Shown here: piece by piece, positions 16,914-25,037 of the stretch
Numbering within the stretch: the first letter of the stretch is position 1
How the letters are laid out: each line of letters opens with the position of its first letter
Translations under genes and position numbers: made by a program
Origin: an uncultured Eubacteriales bacterium
Lineage (GTDB): Bacteria; Bacillota; Clostridia; Oscillospirales; Acutalibacteraceae
Assembly (NCBI GenBank): GCA_934552855.1
Contig: CAKTEU010000003.1
Coordinates: 1 to 64,000 of the forward strand
DNA length: 64,000 nt
Reading direction: 5' to 3'
The notes under the pieces: generated by a model
What the model was told of the DNA's origin: nothing
Databases searched by the model: none
The model's input: the letters and a program-made list of their open reading frames with translations, nothing else

Positions 16914-17007
16914 TTCTGTTGTCGTTACCTTTTTCAAACGACTTGTTGATTACGATTAAGTAGCCTGTGGCTAAAATCAGCAATAATGCAACTGTTCCGA
17001 TATCCAT
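16900..17007 (-). CDS. small type I toxin-like peptide, copy 2
   Basis: A 35-residue peptide has one membrane helix (residues 4-21, beginning MDIGTVALLLILATGYLIV) and a charged tail ending NDNRNNKK. The ATG at 17007 lies eight bases after GGAGGG. In the mRNA that site can pair with CCCTCC 14 bases upstream, and a second GGAGGG further upstream could release it. The final codons and stop lie in the bidirectional terminator overlapped by the antitoxin RNA. The product is identical to copy 3. Toxin function is inferred from organisation. Confidence 0.72.
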   Translation of the reverse strand: MDIGTVALLLILATGYLIVINKSFEKGNDNRNNKK

Positions 17008-17128
17008 AGGTATCGCCCTCCTTTATTTTACTCGGAGGGTGAAATAAATAAAAAGATTTGACCCTCCTGCTCGGAAAAATGCCGAATCATGAGGGCAACC
17101 GCCTACCGTTTTGGCAGAGCCGAATATC

Positions 17129-17157
17129 ATACTATCATCATTGTCGGTTTTTGTCAA
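17129..17157 (-). promoter_or_regulatory. toxin promoter, copy 2
   Basis: On the - strand, TTGACA (17152-17157), a 17-base spacer and TAGTAT (17129-17134) give a leader of roughly 115 nt. The leader contains GGTAGGCGGTTGCCCTC and a possible 20-codon upstream reading frame starting MIRHFSEQ. Confidence 0.7.
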
Positions 17158-17171
17158 TAAAAAATAACTGC

Positions 17172-17303
17172 TTGACAAACGGTTAATATACGGATATAAT
17201 ATTAATGTAAAAAGGCTCTGCGATAAGCGGTTGCCCAATCAATTGTTTATTTTAACAAAAAATAACCGCAACAATTGGACGTTGGGCGGTTATTTTTTAT
17301 TAT
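17172..17303 (+). ncRNA. antitoxin RNA of type I module, copy 3
   Basis: The promoter is TTGACA (17172-17177), 17 bases, TATAAT (17195-17200), identical to copy 2. Past the common AAGCGGTTGCCC the sequence diverges: here CCAAT and ATTGG are the complementary pair. It rejoins copy 2 at the terminator stem. Confidence 0.78.
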
Positions 17304-17397
17304 TTCTGTTGTCGTTACCTTTTTCAAACGACTTGTTGATTACGATTAAGTAGCCTGTGGCTAAAATCAGCAATAATGCAACTGTTCCGATATCCAT
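17290..17397 (-). CDS. small type I toxin-like peptide, copy 3
   Basis: The 35-residue product is identical to that of copy 2 and has the same hidden GGAGGG ribosome site. Only its 3' untranslated loop differs. Its promoter (TTGACA at 17541-17546, 16-base spacer, TAGTAT) lies about 45 nt from the divergently oriented uvrC start. Confidence 0.72.
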   Translation of the reverse strand: MDIGTVALLLILATGYLIVINKSFEKGNDNRNNKK

Positions 17398-17590
17398 AGG
17401 TATCGCCCTCCTTTATTTTACTCGGAGGGTGAAATAAATAAAAAGATTTGACCCTCCTGCTCGGAAAAATGCCGAATCATGAGGGCAACCGCCTACCGTT
17501 TTGGCAGAGCCGAATATCATACTATCATCATTGTCGGTTTTGTCAATAAAAATTCTACGATTGAAGTTTTCAGCGAAAGGGGACTTTTCT

Positions 17591-19420
17591 TTGATTGACC
17601 CGAAACTTCGTACACTTAGGGATAAGGCGATGAAACTTCCGCTTTCTCCCGGTGTATATATAATGAAAAACAAAAGCGGAAAAATTATATACATCGGAAA
17701 GGCAAAAGCACTAAAAAACCGAGTCAGCCAATACTTTGGTTCGCAGACCAATCACGCAACAAAGGTTCGCAAAATGGTTGAAAACGTTGCCGATTTTGAT
17801 TATATCCTCACCGACAGTGAATTTGAAGCACTTGTTCTTGAATGCAGCCTTATCAAGCAAAATATGCCGAAATATAACATTTTGCTCAAGGACGACAAAG
17901 GCTACAGCTATATCAAAATCAAGCCGAACCCTTGGGGAAACATTTACGCTTCCTTCCGCAAGGACGACAAAAACGCAGAATATATCGGGCCGTATACCGG
18001 TAACTTTTCCGTCACTCAGGCTGTTGAGCAGGCGAAGGAAATTTTTAAGCTTCCAACCTGTTCAAAGGTCTTTCCCCGTGACATTAAAAAAAGCCGTCCG
18101 TGTCTCAATTACTTCATCTCACGCTGCAGCGCACCCTGTGCCGGAAAAATCAGTCAAAAAGACTATGAGCAGAGTGTAAACGAAGCAATCGCTTTCATCA
18201 AAGGCGGAAGCAAAAGCTCCGTAAAAGAGCTTCAAAAGCAGATGGAAGATGCAGCGGAAAACCTTGATTTTGAAAAGGCAGCAAAACTGCGTGACAGAAT
18301 CAGAGCCGTTGAACGCATTGCCGGAAAACAAAAGGTTGTTCTTGAAAACAAGGCTCCGTGGGATGTTTTTGCCGTTGCGCAAAGCGCAAACAAAGCCTGC
18401 CTTGCCGTTCTCAATTTTCAAAACGGACTTCTCACTTCGTCAGAACACTTCATTTTTGACGCTTCGGACAATCTTCCGGAAGAGCGTCATTCGCTCATTC
18501 TTTCATACTACTCGATGAACCGTCCCGTTCCGTCAAAAATTCTTGTTGACGGAGAGACCGAAAACACCGAGCTGCTTGAACGCTTTCTTGAAGAAAAGCG
18601 AGGAAAAAAGGTTGAAATCACAATTCCGCAAAGGGGCGAAGGCGTAAAAACCGTTCAAATGTGCCTTTCAAACGCTTCGCAAAAGCTTGGCGAATACCTC
18701 GGACGCAAAGGTGAAGAAACCGCAGTCCTTGATGAGATGGCAAAAATGCTTGATTTGCCCGTTGTTCCGGAGTATATTGAATCATACGATATTTCGCATA
18801 CCGCAGGAGCGGACAATGTTGCCGGAATGATCGTTTTCAAAAATGCAAGGCCATACAAGAGAGCCTACAAACGTTTTTCAATCAAGGGGTTCAGCGGGCA
18901 GGACGATTATGGCTCAATGCGTGAAGTGATCAGCCGCCGATTTAACCGCTATGAAGAAGAAAAGGAAAGCGGCGAGGGCTTTGGAAAACTGCCCGACCTC
19001 ATTTTGCTTGACGGCGGCGTTGGGCAAGTCAATGCGGTCAAGCCGGTTATTGAAGCTTTTGGCCTTGATATTCCCGTTCTCGGAATGGTTAAGGACAACA
19101 AGCATAAAACCCGTGCAATCACAAAAGACGGACGGGAAATTGAAATTCGTGACGGGCGAAGGGTGTTTACTCTCATTTCTTCGATTCAGGAGGAAGTTCA
19201 CCGCTTTGCAATCACATATCACAAAGAAAAGCATTCAAAATCCACCCTTGAAACAAAGCTTACAGAAATTGAAGGCATAGGCAAAAAGAAAGCCGCAATT
19301 CTTATGAAAGCCTTCAAGTCGCTTTCAAAAATAAAAGCGGCAAGTGAAGAGGAGCTTGCCGCCGTTTCGGGTATTTCAAAAAAAGACGCAGAAAGCATCA
19401 AACGCTTCTTTTCCGCTTAA
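17591..19420 (+). CDS. uvrC: excinuclease ABC subunit C
   Basis: UvrC makes the two incisions in nucleotide excision repair, acting with UvrA and UvrB. The N-terminal GIY-YIG nuclease is visible in PGVYIMKNKSGKIIYIGKA (about 19-37). The UVR motif binding UvrB is near residues 212-245 (LDFEKAAKLRDRIRA). An RNase-H-like nuclease domain lies in the middle (YDISHTAGADNVAGMIVF). Tandem helix-hairpin-helix motifs close the protein (EGIGKKKAAILMKAFKS). The start is TTG at 17591 after GAAAGGGG, giving 609 residues; the frame upstream lies in the toxin promoter repeat. Confidence 0.95.
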   Translation: MIDPKLRTLRDKAMKLPLSPGVYIMKNKSGKIIYIGKAKALKNRVSQYFGSQTNHATKVRKMVENVADFDYILTDSEFEALVLECSLIKQNMPKYNILLKDDKGYSYIKIKPNPWGNIYASFRKDDKNAEYIGPYTGNFSVTQAVEQAKEIFKLPTCSKVFPRDIKKSRPCLNYFISRCSAPCAGKISQKDYEQSVNEAIAFIKGGSKSSVKELQKQMEDAAENLDFEKAAKLRDRIRAVERIAGKQKVVLENKAPWDVFAVAQSANKACLAVLNFQNGLLTSSEHFIFDASDNLPEERHSLILSYYSMNRPVPSKILVDGETENTELLERFLEEKRGKKVEITIPQRGEGVKTVQMCLSNASQKLGEYLGRKGEETAVLDEMAKMLDLPVVPEYIESYDISHTAGADNVAGMIVFKNARPYKRAYKRFSIKGFSGQDDYGSMREVISRRFNRYEEEKESGEGFGKLPDLILLDGGVGQVNAVKPVIEAFGLDIPVLGMVKDNKHKTRAITKDGREIEIRDGRRVFTLISSIQEEVHRFAITYHKEKHSKSTLETKLTEIEGIGKKKAAILMKAFKSLSKIKAASEEELAAVSGISKKDAESIKRFFSA

Positions 19421-19561
19421 CGGAAAGGAAGCGTTTGATCGTATTCGGTGTAAATAAGGGTAAAAGAGGTAATATCAGTTTTCCTTGAAGGCATTTTTGA
19501 ACGAATCGGCAATACCTTGAATCTATTCAACAAGAGTTCTCGCATCGCTGCAGAAAATGCA

Positions 19562-19600
19562 GAAAAAAACAGAGGCTTTCAAAATCAAAAGCCCCTTTAA
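19562..19600 (-). terminator. udk terminator
   Basis: On the - strand GGGGCTTT and AAAGCCTC form a stem followed by a run of seven T. The region 19421-19561 between uvrC and this hairpin shows no gene. Confidence 0.75.
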
Positions 19601-19610
19601 AAGATTATTA

Positions 19611-20231
19611 TCAGTTGTAAGTGCCCAAAAGTTTTTCAACCTTTGTGCTGATCATATCAAGCGCAACAATGTTTTCACCGCCGCCGACAACAATGATATC
19701 GGCAAATTTTTTGCTCGGCTCAACATATTTTTCGTGCATTGGTTTAACGGTTTTGCGATATTGCTCTGCAACGGATTCAACGCTTCTTCCCCTTTCGCCG
19801 TAATCACGAAGTATTCTTCTCAAAAGCCGTTCGTCCGCATCGGTGTCAACAAAAATTTTGATATCCATCAAATTGCGCAGTTCCTCGTTTTGAAAAATAA
19901 GAATCCCTTCAACAATAATCACGTCGGCAGGGTCAACTCTTTGAGTTTTGTCAGTTCGGTTGTGAACGGTGTAATCATAAACAGGGCAAAAAATCGCATT
20001 GCCGTTTTTCAGCTTTTTGAGGTCCTCAACCATCATATCGGTGTCAAAAGCAAAAGGAGAATCGTAATTGATTTTTTTACGTTCCTCAAAAGTGAGATTG
20101 TCATTGCGCTTGTAATAATTATCGTGATAAACAACGCTGACTTTTTCCGAAAAGCGGTTTTTCAAAAGGTTTGTAAGCGTTGTTTTTCCCGAACCTGTTC
20201 CGCCGGCTATTCCTATGATTACTGAGGGCAT
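19611..20231 (-). CDS. udk: uridine kinase
   Basis: This 206-residue kinase has a P-loop GIAGGTGSGKTT at residues 7-18 and the uridine-kinase signature around VYHDNYYKR (about 34-42). YDYTVHNRT and the lid segment RRILRDYGERGRS are also characteristic. It phosphorylates uridine and cytidine in pyrimidine salvage. Length is normal for bacterial Udk. The ATG at 20231 follows AAAGGAG. It is monocistronic between uvrC and a secreted-protein gene, convergent with uvrC. Confidence 0.9.
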   Translation of the reverse strand: MPSVIIGIAGGTGSGKTTLTNLLKNRFSEKVSVVYHDNYYKRNDNLTFEERKKINYDSPFAFDTDMMVEDLKKLKNGNAIFCPVYDYTVHNRTDKTQRVDPADVIIVEGILIFQNEELRNLMDIKIFVDTDADERLLRRILRDYGERGRSVESVAEQYRKTVKPMHEKYVEPSKKFADIIVVGGGENIVALDMISTKVEKLLGTYN

Positions 20232-20433
20232 TTTGTTTTCTCCTTTAGTTGTCCGTTTTATTGAAAACTTTTTATAACATTATAATACTGTTTTTGGCGT
20301 TCAAAGTAAATAATTTTGTGAAAAAATTATAAATAATGTTTTATGTTTTTTCATCGTTGTAAATATATTGCGTAAATGTGAATGTATAATGAAGTTAATC
20401 TTTTAAAATCTAAAAAGAAAGGACGATGTCGAT

Positions 20434-21549
20434 ATGAAAAAAATAATTTCAATTCTTCTTTCGGTTCTTTGCATTTTTTCCTGCTTCAGTGCAGTTGCGC
20501 TTGCTTCCGATGACCTTTTTGACCTTATCGGCGATAAGCAGGAGGAACAGCCCCTTCTTTATTGCCTTACCTATCAAAAAGAAACTCTCAGCGGAGTCAG
20601 AATGATGTATAAACCGAATCCGAGCCTGATACTCAAAGGTCCGGGCTATGTCACCGTTACAAAGGATACTCCGCTTGCCGTTGACCATCAGCTTGTTTGC
20701 TGGAAGGACAAAGACACCGGAAAGCTTTATTATGCCGGCGATAAGTATTATGTTGACGGTGAATGTACCCTTTATGCCGTTTGGGAGGAAAAAAAGGATA
20801 ATTACATTCGTCCGATTCGTGTGTTTATCTGCGCAATGAACACAATGATGAGAATGTTCCAAAAAGGACTCGGAATCTTCAAAGATTACAAAGACTTTGA
20901 AGAAAACTGGATTGAAGCAAAAAGAAGAGCCCTTGCCGCTTATGATGCTGCCGTTGATGCCGCAAAGGCAACGCAAAACGTTAAAATCAGCGTTAAGGAA
21001 AGAGCGGAATTACGGCTTACAAAAACGAATTATCCGGATTATTCCGAAGAAACCGAAAAGCTGATTAAAACGTTCGGTTATCTCAACGAAAAAAGCTTTG
21101 AGGTTTCAAACGGCGCAACTGCCGAAGGAAAAACAGCAAACGATCTTATCAGACCGTTCGGCACTAATTCAGTAATGGCTGAAAACGGCGTTTATTCCGG
21201 AACAATTCAAAGCCTTGAAAACGGCAGAAAGAAAATTAAGCTTGTTCTTTTGAGAGAGTTTTCAACCCTCAGAATAGCCGATGAAGCCCCGTCGATTCCC
21301 GAAAATCACGCACGATATCTCAATCCGCTTGACCTTTCAAAGCCCGTTAACGGCGAAAGAGTTTTTGACGAAGCAGAAGTCAATTATTCAAAAACCATTG
21401 TTCGTGCCGAACTTGACAAGGAAGGAAAGCTTGTTTCCTGGTCAATCACCGCACCGACCACTGTAAAGGGCACTCTTTCGGTTAACAAGCTTTTGGTTAA
21501 CGTTGAATTTGATGCCGTTCTCAGAGACGAGTATACTTTCACTTATTAA
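20434..21549 (+). CDS. secreted protein of unknown function
   Basis: The protein has 371 residues with a signal peptide (residues 1-24). An InlB-B-repeat-like segment follows at about residues 45-115 (ending CTLYAVWEE), then an amphipathic segment RVFICAMNTMMRMFQKGLG (about 129-147). A helical stretch rich in Ala and Lys and a beta-rich C-terminal domain complete it. The C-terminal part ends without an anchor motif. I do not recognise the overall family. It probably sits at the cell surface; the ATG at 20434 has an AAAGGACG site. A strong terminator follows. Confidence 0.6.
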   Translation: MKKIISILLSVLCIFSCFSAVALASDDLFDLIGDKQEEQPLLYCLTYQKETLSGVRMMYKPNPSLILKGPGYVTVTKDTPLAVDHQLVCWKDKDTGKLYYAGDKYYVDGECTLYAVWEEKKDNYIRPIRVFICAMNTMMRMFQKGLGIFKDYKDFEENWIEAKRRALAAYDAAVDAAKATQNVKISVKERAELRLTKTNYPDYSEETEKLIKTFGYLNEKSFEVSNGATAEGKTANDLIRPFGTNSVMAENGVYSGTIQSLENGRKKIKLVLLREFSTLRIADEAPSIPENHARYLNPLDLSKPVNGERVFDEAEVNYSKTIVRAELDKEGKLVSWSITAPTTVKGTLSVNKLLVNVEFDAVLRDEYTFTY

Positions 21550-21565
21550 TTTTTGAAGTTCAATT

Positions 21566-21611
21566 AAAAAGCCGCCGCAAAAGGTAATTCCTGATGCGGC
21601 GGCTCTTTTTG
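21566..21611 (+). terminator. intrinsic terminator
   Basis: AGCCGCCGCA pairs with TGCGGCGGCT and is followed by a T-run; it separates the secreted-protein gene from the convergent TetR gene. Confidence 0.85.
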
Positions 21612-21628
21612 CGGCTTTTAAAGCCTTG

Positions 21629-22228
21629 TTATTTCATATTGTATTGAATATCGGGATTGCCGAGAACCAAAAGACGTTTTATCATAATATATGTCAGCGA
21701 AATAAAGCGGTCAACCGGAATAGGCTCCTCCGAAAGCAGCCATTCTCTGACCATTCCGTAAAAACCCGTTGAAATGAATGTATAAAAAAGGTCATATGTT
21801 GCTCGCTTGTTTGTTTTATGAAAAGCTTTGTAATATTCAAAATTGAAGTCGCTGAAAATTTTCACAAGCCTCGGAACAAAAGTTGAAGAAAACGATGTGT
21901 CAAGAAGCATCAGTGAAATGTTTTTCCTTTCATAAAAAAGAATAACCATGCTTTCAATTGTTGCAAGAACATTTTTCGGAAAGCCCATTTCACGAAAATC
22001 ATCAAGAAAACCCGTAACCTCTTTTAAAAATTCGTTTTCAATCTCTTCAACAAGGTCATATATGTCCTTGTAATGAAAATAAAAGGCGTTGCGGCTGAGT
22101 TCCGCTTTTTCGCAAAGAGCCTTGACTGTTATTTTGTTGAGCGGATATTCTTTTGCAAGAGCCGCAAGACTTTCTTCAAAGGTTTTTTTTGTTTTTTTGA
22201 CGCAGCTGTATCTTTTTTGTTCCGGCAT
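21629..22228 (-). CDS. TetR family regulator
   Basis: This 199-residue regulator has the TetR helix-turn-helix near residues 33-53 (ITVKALCEKAELSRNAFYFHY is here abbreviated as KALCEKAELSRNAFYFHY). A C-terminal TetR_C_8/DhaS-like ligand domain follows. ATG at 22228 follows GGAGGG; the preceding in-frame TTG is not needed. It is divergent from the acyl-CoA synthetase gene, with palindromes between them, so it likely controls that gene, perhaps in response to an acyl-CoA or fatty acid. Confidence 0.85.
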   Translation of the reverse strand: MPEQKRYSCVKKTKKTFEESLAALAKEYPLNKITVKALCEKAELSRNAFYFHYKDIYDLVEEIENEFLKEVTGFLDDFREMGFPKNVLATIESMVILFYERKNISLMLLDTSFSSTFVPRLVKIFSDFNFEYYKAFHKTNKRATYDLFYTFISTGFYGMVREWLLSEEPIPVDRFISLTYIMIKRLLVLGNPDIQYNMK

Positions 22229-22285
22229 CAAAGAACCCTCCTTATTAAGAATTATTAATCTGAGTACAAAATTAAGACTATGTGT

Positions 22286-22377
22286 AACAATTGTTCCTGC
22301 AGGTACTTAATTGTAAATTGACAATCTGATTGTTAAAGAATATAATTCTTTGTAGTTTGTGATTACACTTTATCACA
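22286..22377 (+). promoter_or_regulatory. acyl-CoA synthetase promoter and operators
   Basis: TTGACA (22318-22323), 17 bases and TATAAT (22341-22346) form a consensus promoter. It is flanked by the palindrome AACAATTGTT (22286-22295) and by TGTGAT-8-ATCACA (22358-22377). The second lies just downstream of the transcription start, where repressor binding would block transcription. Either could be the site for the adjacent TetR protein. Confidence 0.65.
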
Positions 22378-22419
22378 TTTGTTACAGAATGTCAAATATT
22401 ATTTTAAGGAGAAAACGCT

Positions 22420-24138
22420 ATGGCTTCATACAGCGAATACCCTGTACCCAAAGAACATTATCTTCACATGCCGACCGACGAATCGTGCTATGAATATCTT
22501 CATATGTGCTATGACAGAATTTCAAAAGATATCGGCGACTTTACCGCCTTTGTTACTCCGATTGCAGATCAGCTTTCCGACACCTCAATGACAAAGTTTT
22601 TTGATGACATTGAAAAGCTTTCGGCTTATTTTGTCCATTGTGGGCTGAAAAAGGGCGATGTCGTTGCGGTCTTCCTTCCAACCTGCGGCCATGCTCTCAC
22701 CGTTTTTTATGCGCTTAACAAGCTTGGCGTTATTGCAAACTTCATCCATCCCCTTCTTCCGCCGGACGCTCTTTCCGCTGCGCTTGAGCACACAAAATCA
22801 AAAATGCTTGTTGTTCTTGACGTTATGTGCGCCCCCTTTGCCGGTGTAATTGCAAAGTATCCCACAATTGTTTGCTCACTTTCCGATTATTGCGACGGCG
22901 TTGCACTTCAGTATGCACTTTATAATGAAAAGCAAAACGCCCATGTTCCGGAGCTTGACACAATTGTTCGCTTCAAAGACGCAATAAGCAACAATTATCC
23001 GATTCCCGAAACCGATAAAAGACCCGGCAGAGCCGATGCGGTTTATATGCACGGCGGCGGAACAACCGGAAAAAGCAAAACAATCATCCTTTCCTCCCTC
23101 GCCTTCAACCATGTTTCATATAAATATTATCTTCTTGACGAAGAGCATGATTACAAAACCGCACATTCGCTTTGCACATTGCCGTGCTTCCATGCGTTCG
23201 GTCTCGGCGGAGCAATGATGTATGCACTTTGCAATGCATACAAGCCGATTCTTATCACAAAATTCGATGCCGTTCAAGTTAATGAAATCATCAGAAAACG
23301 CAATGTTATTGAAATTCTCAGCGTGCCGAAGATGTATCAAAATCTTGCTGCTGCACCAAATTTTGAAAACGAAGGACTCAAAAACCTTGCAATGACCTTT
23401 GCCGGCGGCGACCTTGTAAGCCTTGAATTTGTTAAAAAATTCAACGCAACACTCAAAAAGCACGGTTCCTCTGCCCGTCTCGGCCGAGGCTACGGTCTTA
23501 CGGAAATGTGTGCCGCCTGCACTTCAAACGGTAATTCCGGCGACCCGAACAGCAAAAGGAGATATAAGGAAGAAACCTGCGGTTATCCTCTTGCCGGCGT
23601 TGACCTTGAAATTTGGGACGATGACGGAAAGAAGGTTATGAACGGAACGGTTGGCGAAATTGTTGTTTCCGGCGAAAACATGATGAACCGCTATCTTCCC
23701 GATGACGATGTTACCGAAACCGGAATTTATACCGACGAAAACGGAAAGAACTGGATCAAAACCGGCGATATGGGATATCTTGACGAAGACGGTCACCTCA
23801 TCTTTTCCGGAAGAAAAAAGAGAATTATAATTATTGCAGGCTACAACATATATCCGGCAACGATTGAAGAAAAAGTATCCCGCCTTGATTACATCAAAGA
23901 GGTCTGCGCCGTTCAGGGCTATGACGATAAAACCGGAAAGCCGCTTGTAAAGCTTTGTGTTTCGCTTACCGATCCCGATGCTGACAAAGACGAGATTATT
24001 GAAAAGCTCAAAAAGTTTTGCAAAGATAAAATTGAAGGCTATGCCTGCCCGAGAAAGTTCCAGATTCTTGACCTTCTTCCAAGAACAAAAATGGATAAGC
24101 TTGACTTCCTTAAGCTTTGCGACAAAGTTCCTTCTTAA
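22420..24138 (+). CDS. AMP-dependent acyl-CoA synthetase/ligase
   Basis: This 572-residue class I adenylate-forming enzyme activates a carboxylic acid through an acyl-AMP to a thioester. The P-loop is MHGGGTTGKSKTI (about 209-221), the adenylation motif is GYGLTE (about 357-362), TGDMG lies near residue 448 and the catalytic lysine motif KMDKLD is at about 557. The sequence is of the fatty-acyl or aryl-CoA ligase type; the substrate is unknown. It has its own strong promoter and is flanked by two TetR genes, suggesting induction by a substrate-like acid. Confidence 0.87.
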   Translation: MASYSEYPVPKEHYLHMPTDESCYEYLHMCYDRISKDIGDFTAFVTPIADQLSDTSMTKFFDDIEKLSAYFVHCGLKKGDVVAVFLPTCGHALTVFYALNKLGVIANFIHPLLPPDALSAALEHTKSKMLVVLDVMCAPFAGVIAKYPTIVCSLSDYCDGVALQYALYNEKQNAHVPELDTIVRFKDAISNNYPIPETDKRPGRADAVYMHGGGTTGKSKTIILSSLAFNHVSYKYYLLDEEHDYKTAHSLCTLPCFHAFGLGGAMMYALCNAYKPILITKFDAVQVNEIIRKRNVIEILSVPKMYQNLAAAPNFENEGLKNLAMTFAGGDLVSLEFVKKFNATLKKHGSSARLGRGYGLTEMCAACTSNGNSGDPNSKRRYKEETCGYPLAGVDLEIWDDDGKKVMNGTVGEIVVSGENMMNRYLPDDDVTETGIYTDENGKNWIKTGDMGYLDEDGHLIFSGRKKRIIIIAGYNIYPATIEEKVSRLDYIKEVCAVQGYDDKTGKPLVKLCVSLTDPDADKDEIIEKLKKFCKDKIEGYACPRKFQILDLLPRTKMDKLDFLKLCDKVPS

Positions 24139-24157
24139 AAATAAAATCACACAAAAG

Positions 24158-24197
24158 AATCGCTGCAATCGTTTTTTCGGCTGCGGCGATTTTTTAT
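24158..24197 (+). terminator. terminator after acyl-CoA synthetase gene
   Basis: AATCGC-TGC and GC(G)GCGATT form an imperfect stem followed by a T-run. Confidence 0.75.
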
Positions 24198-24248
24198 TTC
24201 ACTTTAGGTATTCACGAAAAAAATAAGCCTGAGTTCACAAATGTTTTC

Positions 24249-24277
24249 TTGACTTTTGTCTATAATTAAACTATACT
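24249..24277 (+). promoter_or_regulatory. promoter of second TetR gene
   Basis: TTGACT (24249-24254), 17 bases and TATACT (24272-24277) lie about 60 nt upstream of the GTG start. Confidence 0.65.
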
Positions 24278-24336
24278 ATACACAGTGTTTAAAAGTCAAC
24301 ACAAATATTTTCTCTGATTTTTTTGGGGGTGTAGCC

Positions 24337-24966
24337 GTGGCCGAACAGAAAAAAAAAGAAAACCGCCGTGCGGCATACAGCAAGCGGGTAATAAAAGAAA
24401 GTTTTATTGAGCTTCTTGACAAAAAGCCGCTGAGCAAAATCAGCGTTAAAGAAATTTGTGAAATGGCCGATGTCAATCGCTGCACATTTTATTCTTATTA
24501 TGAAGACATATATGACCTTCACAATAAAATCATGCAGGAGTTTTATGACAAGCAGCGTTTGATTGCAAAGCAAAGCCGTGAAAACCTTAAACAAATGATG
24601 AAATGCGGAAGGAAAATCACGGTTGACGACGTTTATAACCTCATGGTCGATATGCTTGAGGTTATAATGGAAAACATTCAAATTTCAAAAATCATTTATA
24701 ACCCGGATTCCGAAAACAAAATTCACCTTGAAATCGGTCAAATGTTTTTTGATATGATTGTTCCAATCGGTTTTCCAACGCATTCAAAGCAGCGTGTTGA
24801 ATGGCTCAAAAACGCCTATACATTCGTTACCGGCGGCTTTACGGGAACAATTTATCTTTGGATTATCCGTGGATTTCCCGAAACGCTTGACACAATGGCG
24901 CAAAATCTTGCCCGCCATATTTATAACGTTCTTATTGACCCGAGAATTGACTTTGAAGGCAACTGA
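24337..24966 (+). CDS. TetR family regulator
   Basis: The protein has 209 residues with the TetR HTH at about 29-53 (KISVKEICEMADVNRC, TFYSYYEDIYDL). It also has a C-terminal helical ligand domain of the same TetR_C_8-like type as the gene at 21629. The open frame could start at 24256, but GTG at 24337 has a GGGGGT site six bases upstream and removes a non-conserved, Phe-rich extension. It has its own promoter, so its target may be the upstream synthetase or an unlinked gene. Confidence 0.82.
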   Translation: MAEQKKKENRRAAYSKRVIKESFIELLDKKPLSKISVKEICEMADVNRCTFYSYYEDIYDLHNKIMQEFYDKQRLIAKQSRENLKQMMKCGRKITVDDVYNLMVDMLEVIMENIQISKIIYNPDSENKIHLEIGQMFFDMIVPIGFPTHSKQRVEWLKNAYTFVTGGFTGTIYLWIIRGFPETLDTMAQNLARHIYNVLIDPRIDFEGN

Positions 24967-24992
24967 GTAACCATCCGCAAAGCATAAAGCAA

Positions 24993-25027
24993 AAGAGGCT
25001 TCCCGTTATGGAAAGCCTCTTGTTTTT
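24993..25027. terminator. bidirectional terminator
   Basis: AAGAGGCTT pairs with AAGCCTCTT (one bulge) before a T-run; it serves the TetR gene and probably the convergent repeat-protein gene. Confidence 0.8.
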
Positions 25028-25037
25028 GTGCTTTGAA

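Larger units (their letters stand above)
16784..17550. repeat. tandem duplication of toxin-antitoxin module (copies 2 and 3)
   Basis: Two head-to-tail units occupy about 16784-17159 and 17171-17550. Antitoxin promoters are 387 bp apart and toxin start codons 390 bp apart. Outside the terminator-loop segment (about 16850-16895 and 17237-17285) the units are almost identical, including promoters, toxin codons and leaders. Copy 3 has one T fewer in the toxin promoter spacer. Copy 3 abuts uvrC. Confidence 0.9.

Noticed and set aside
16840..17300. The repeat array near uvrC as a CRISPR or satellite
   Set aside because: Two long units containing promoters and a peptide gene, with no short repeat/spacer periodicity.
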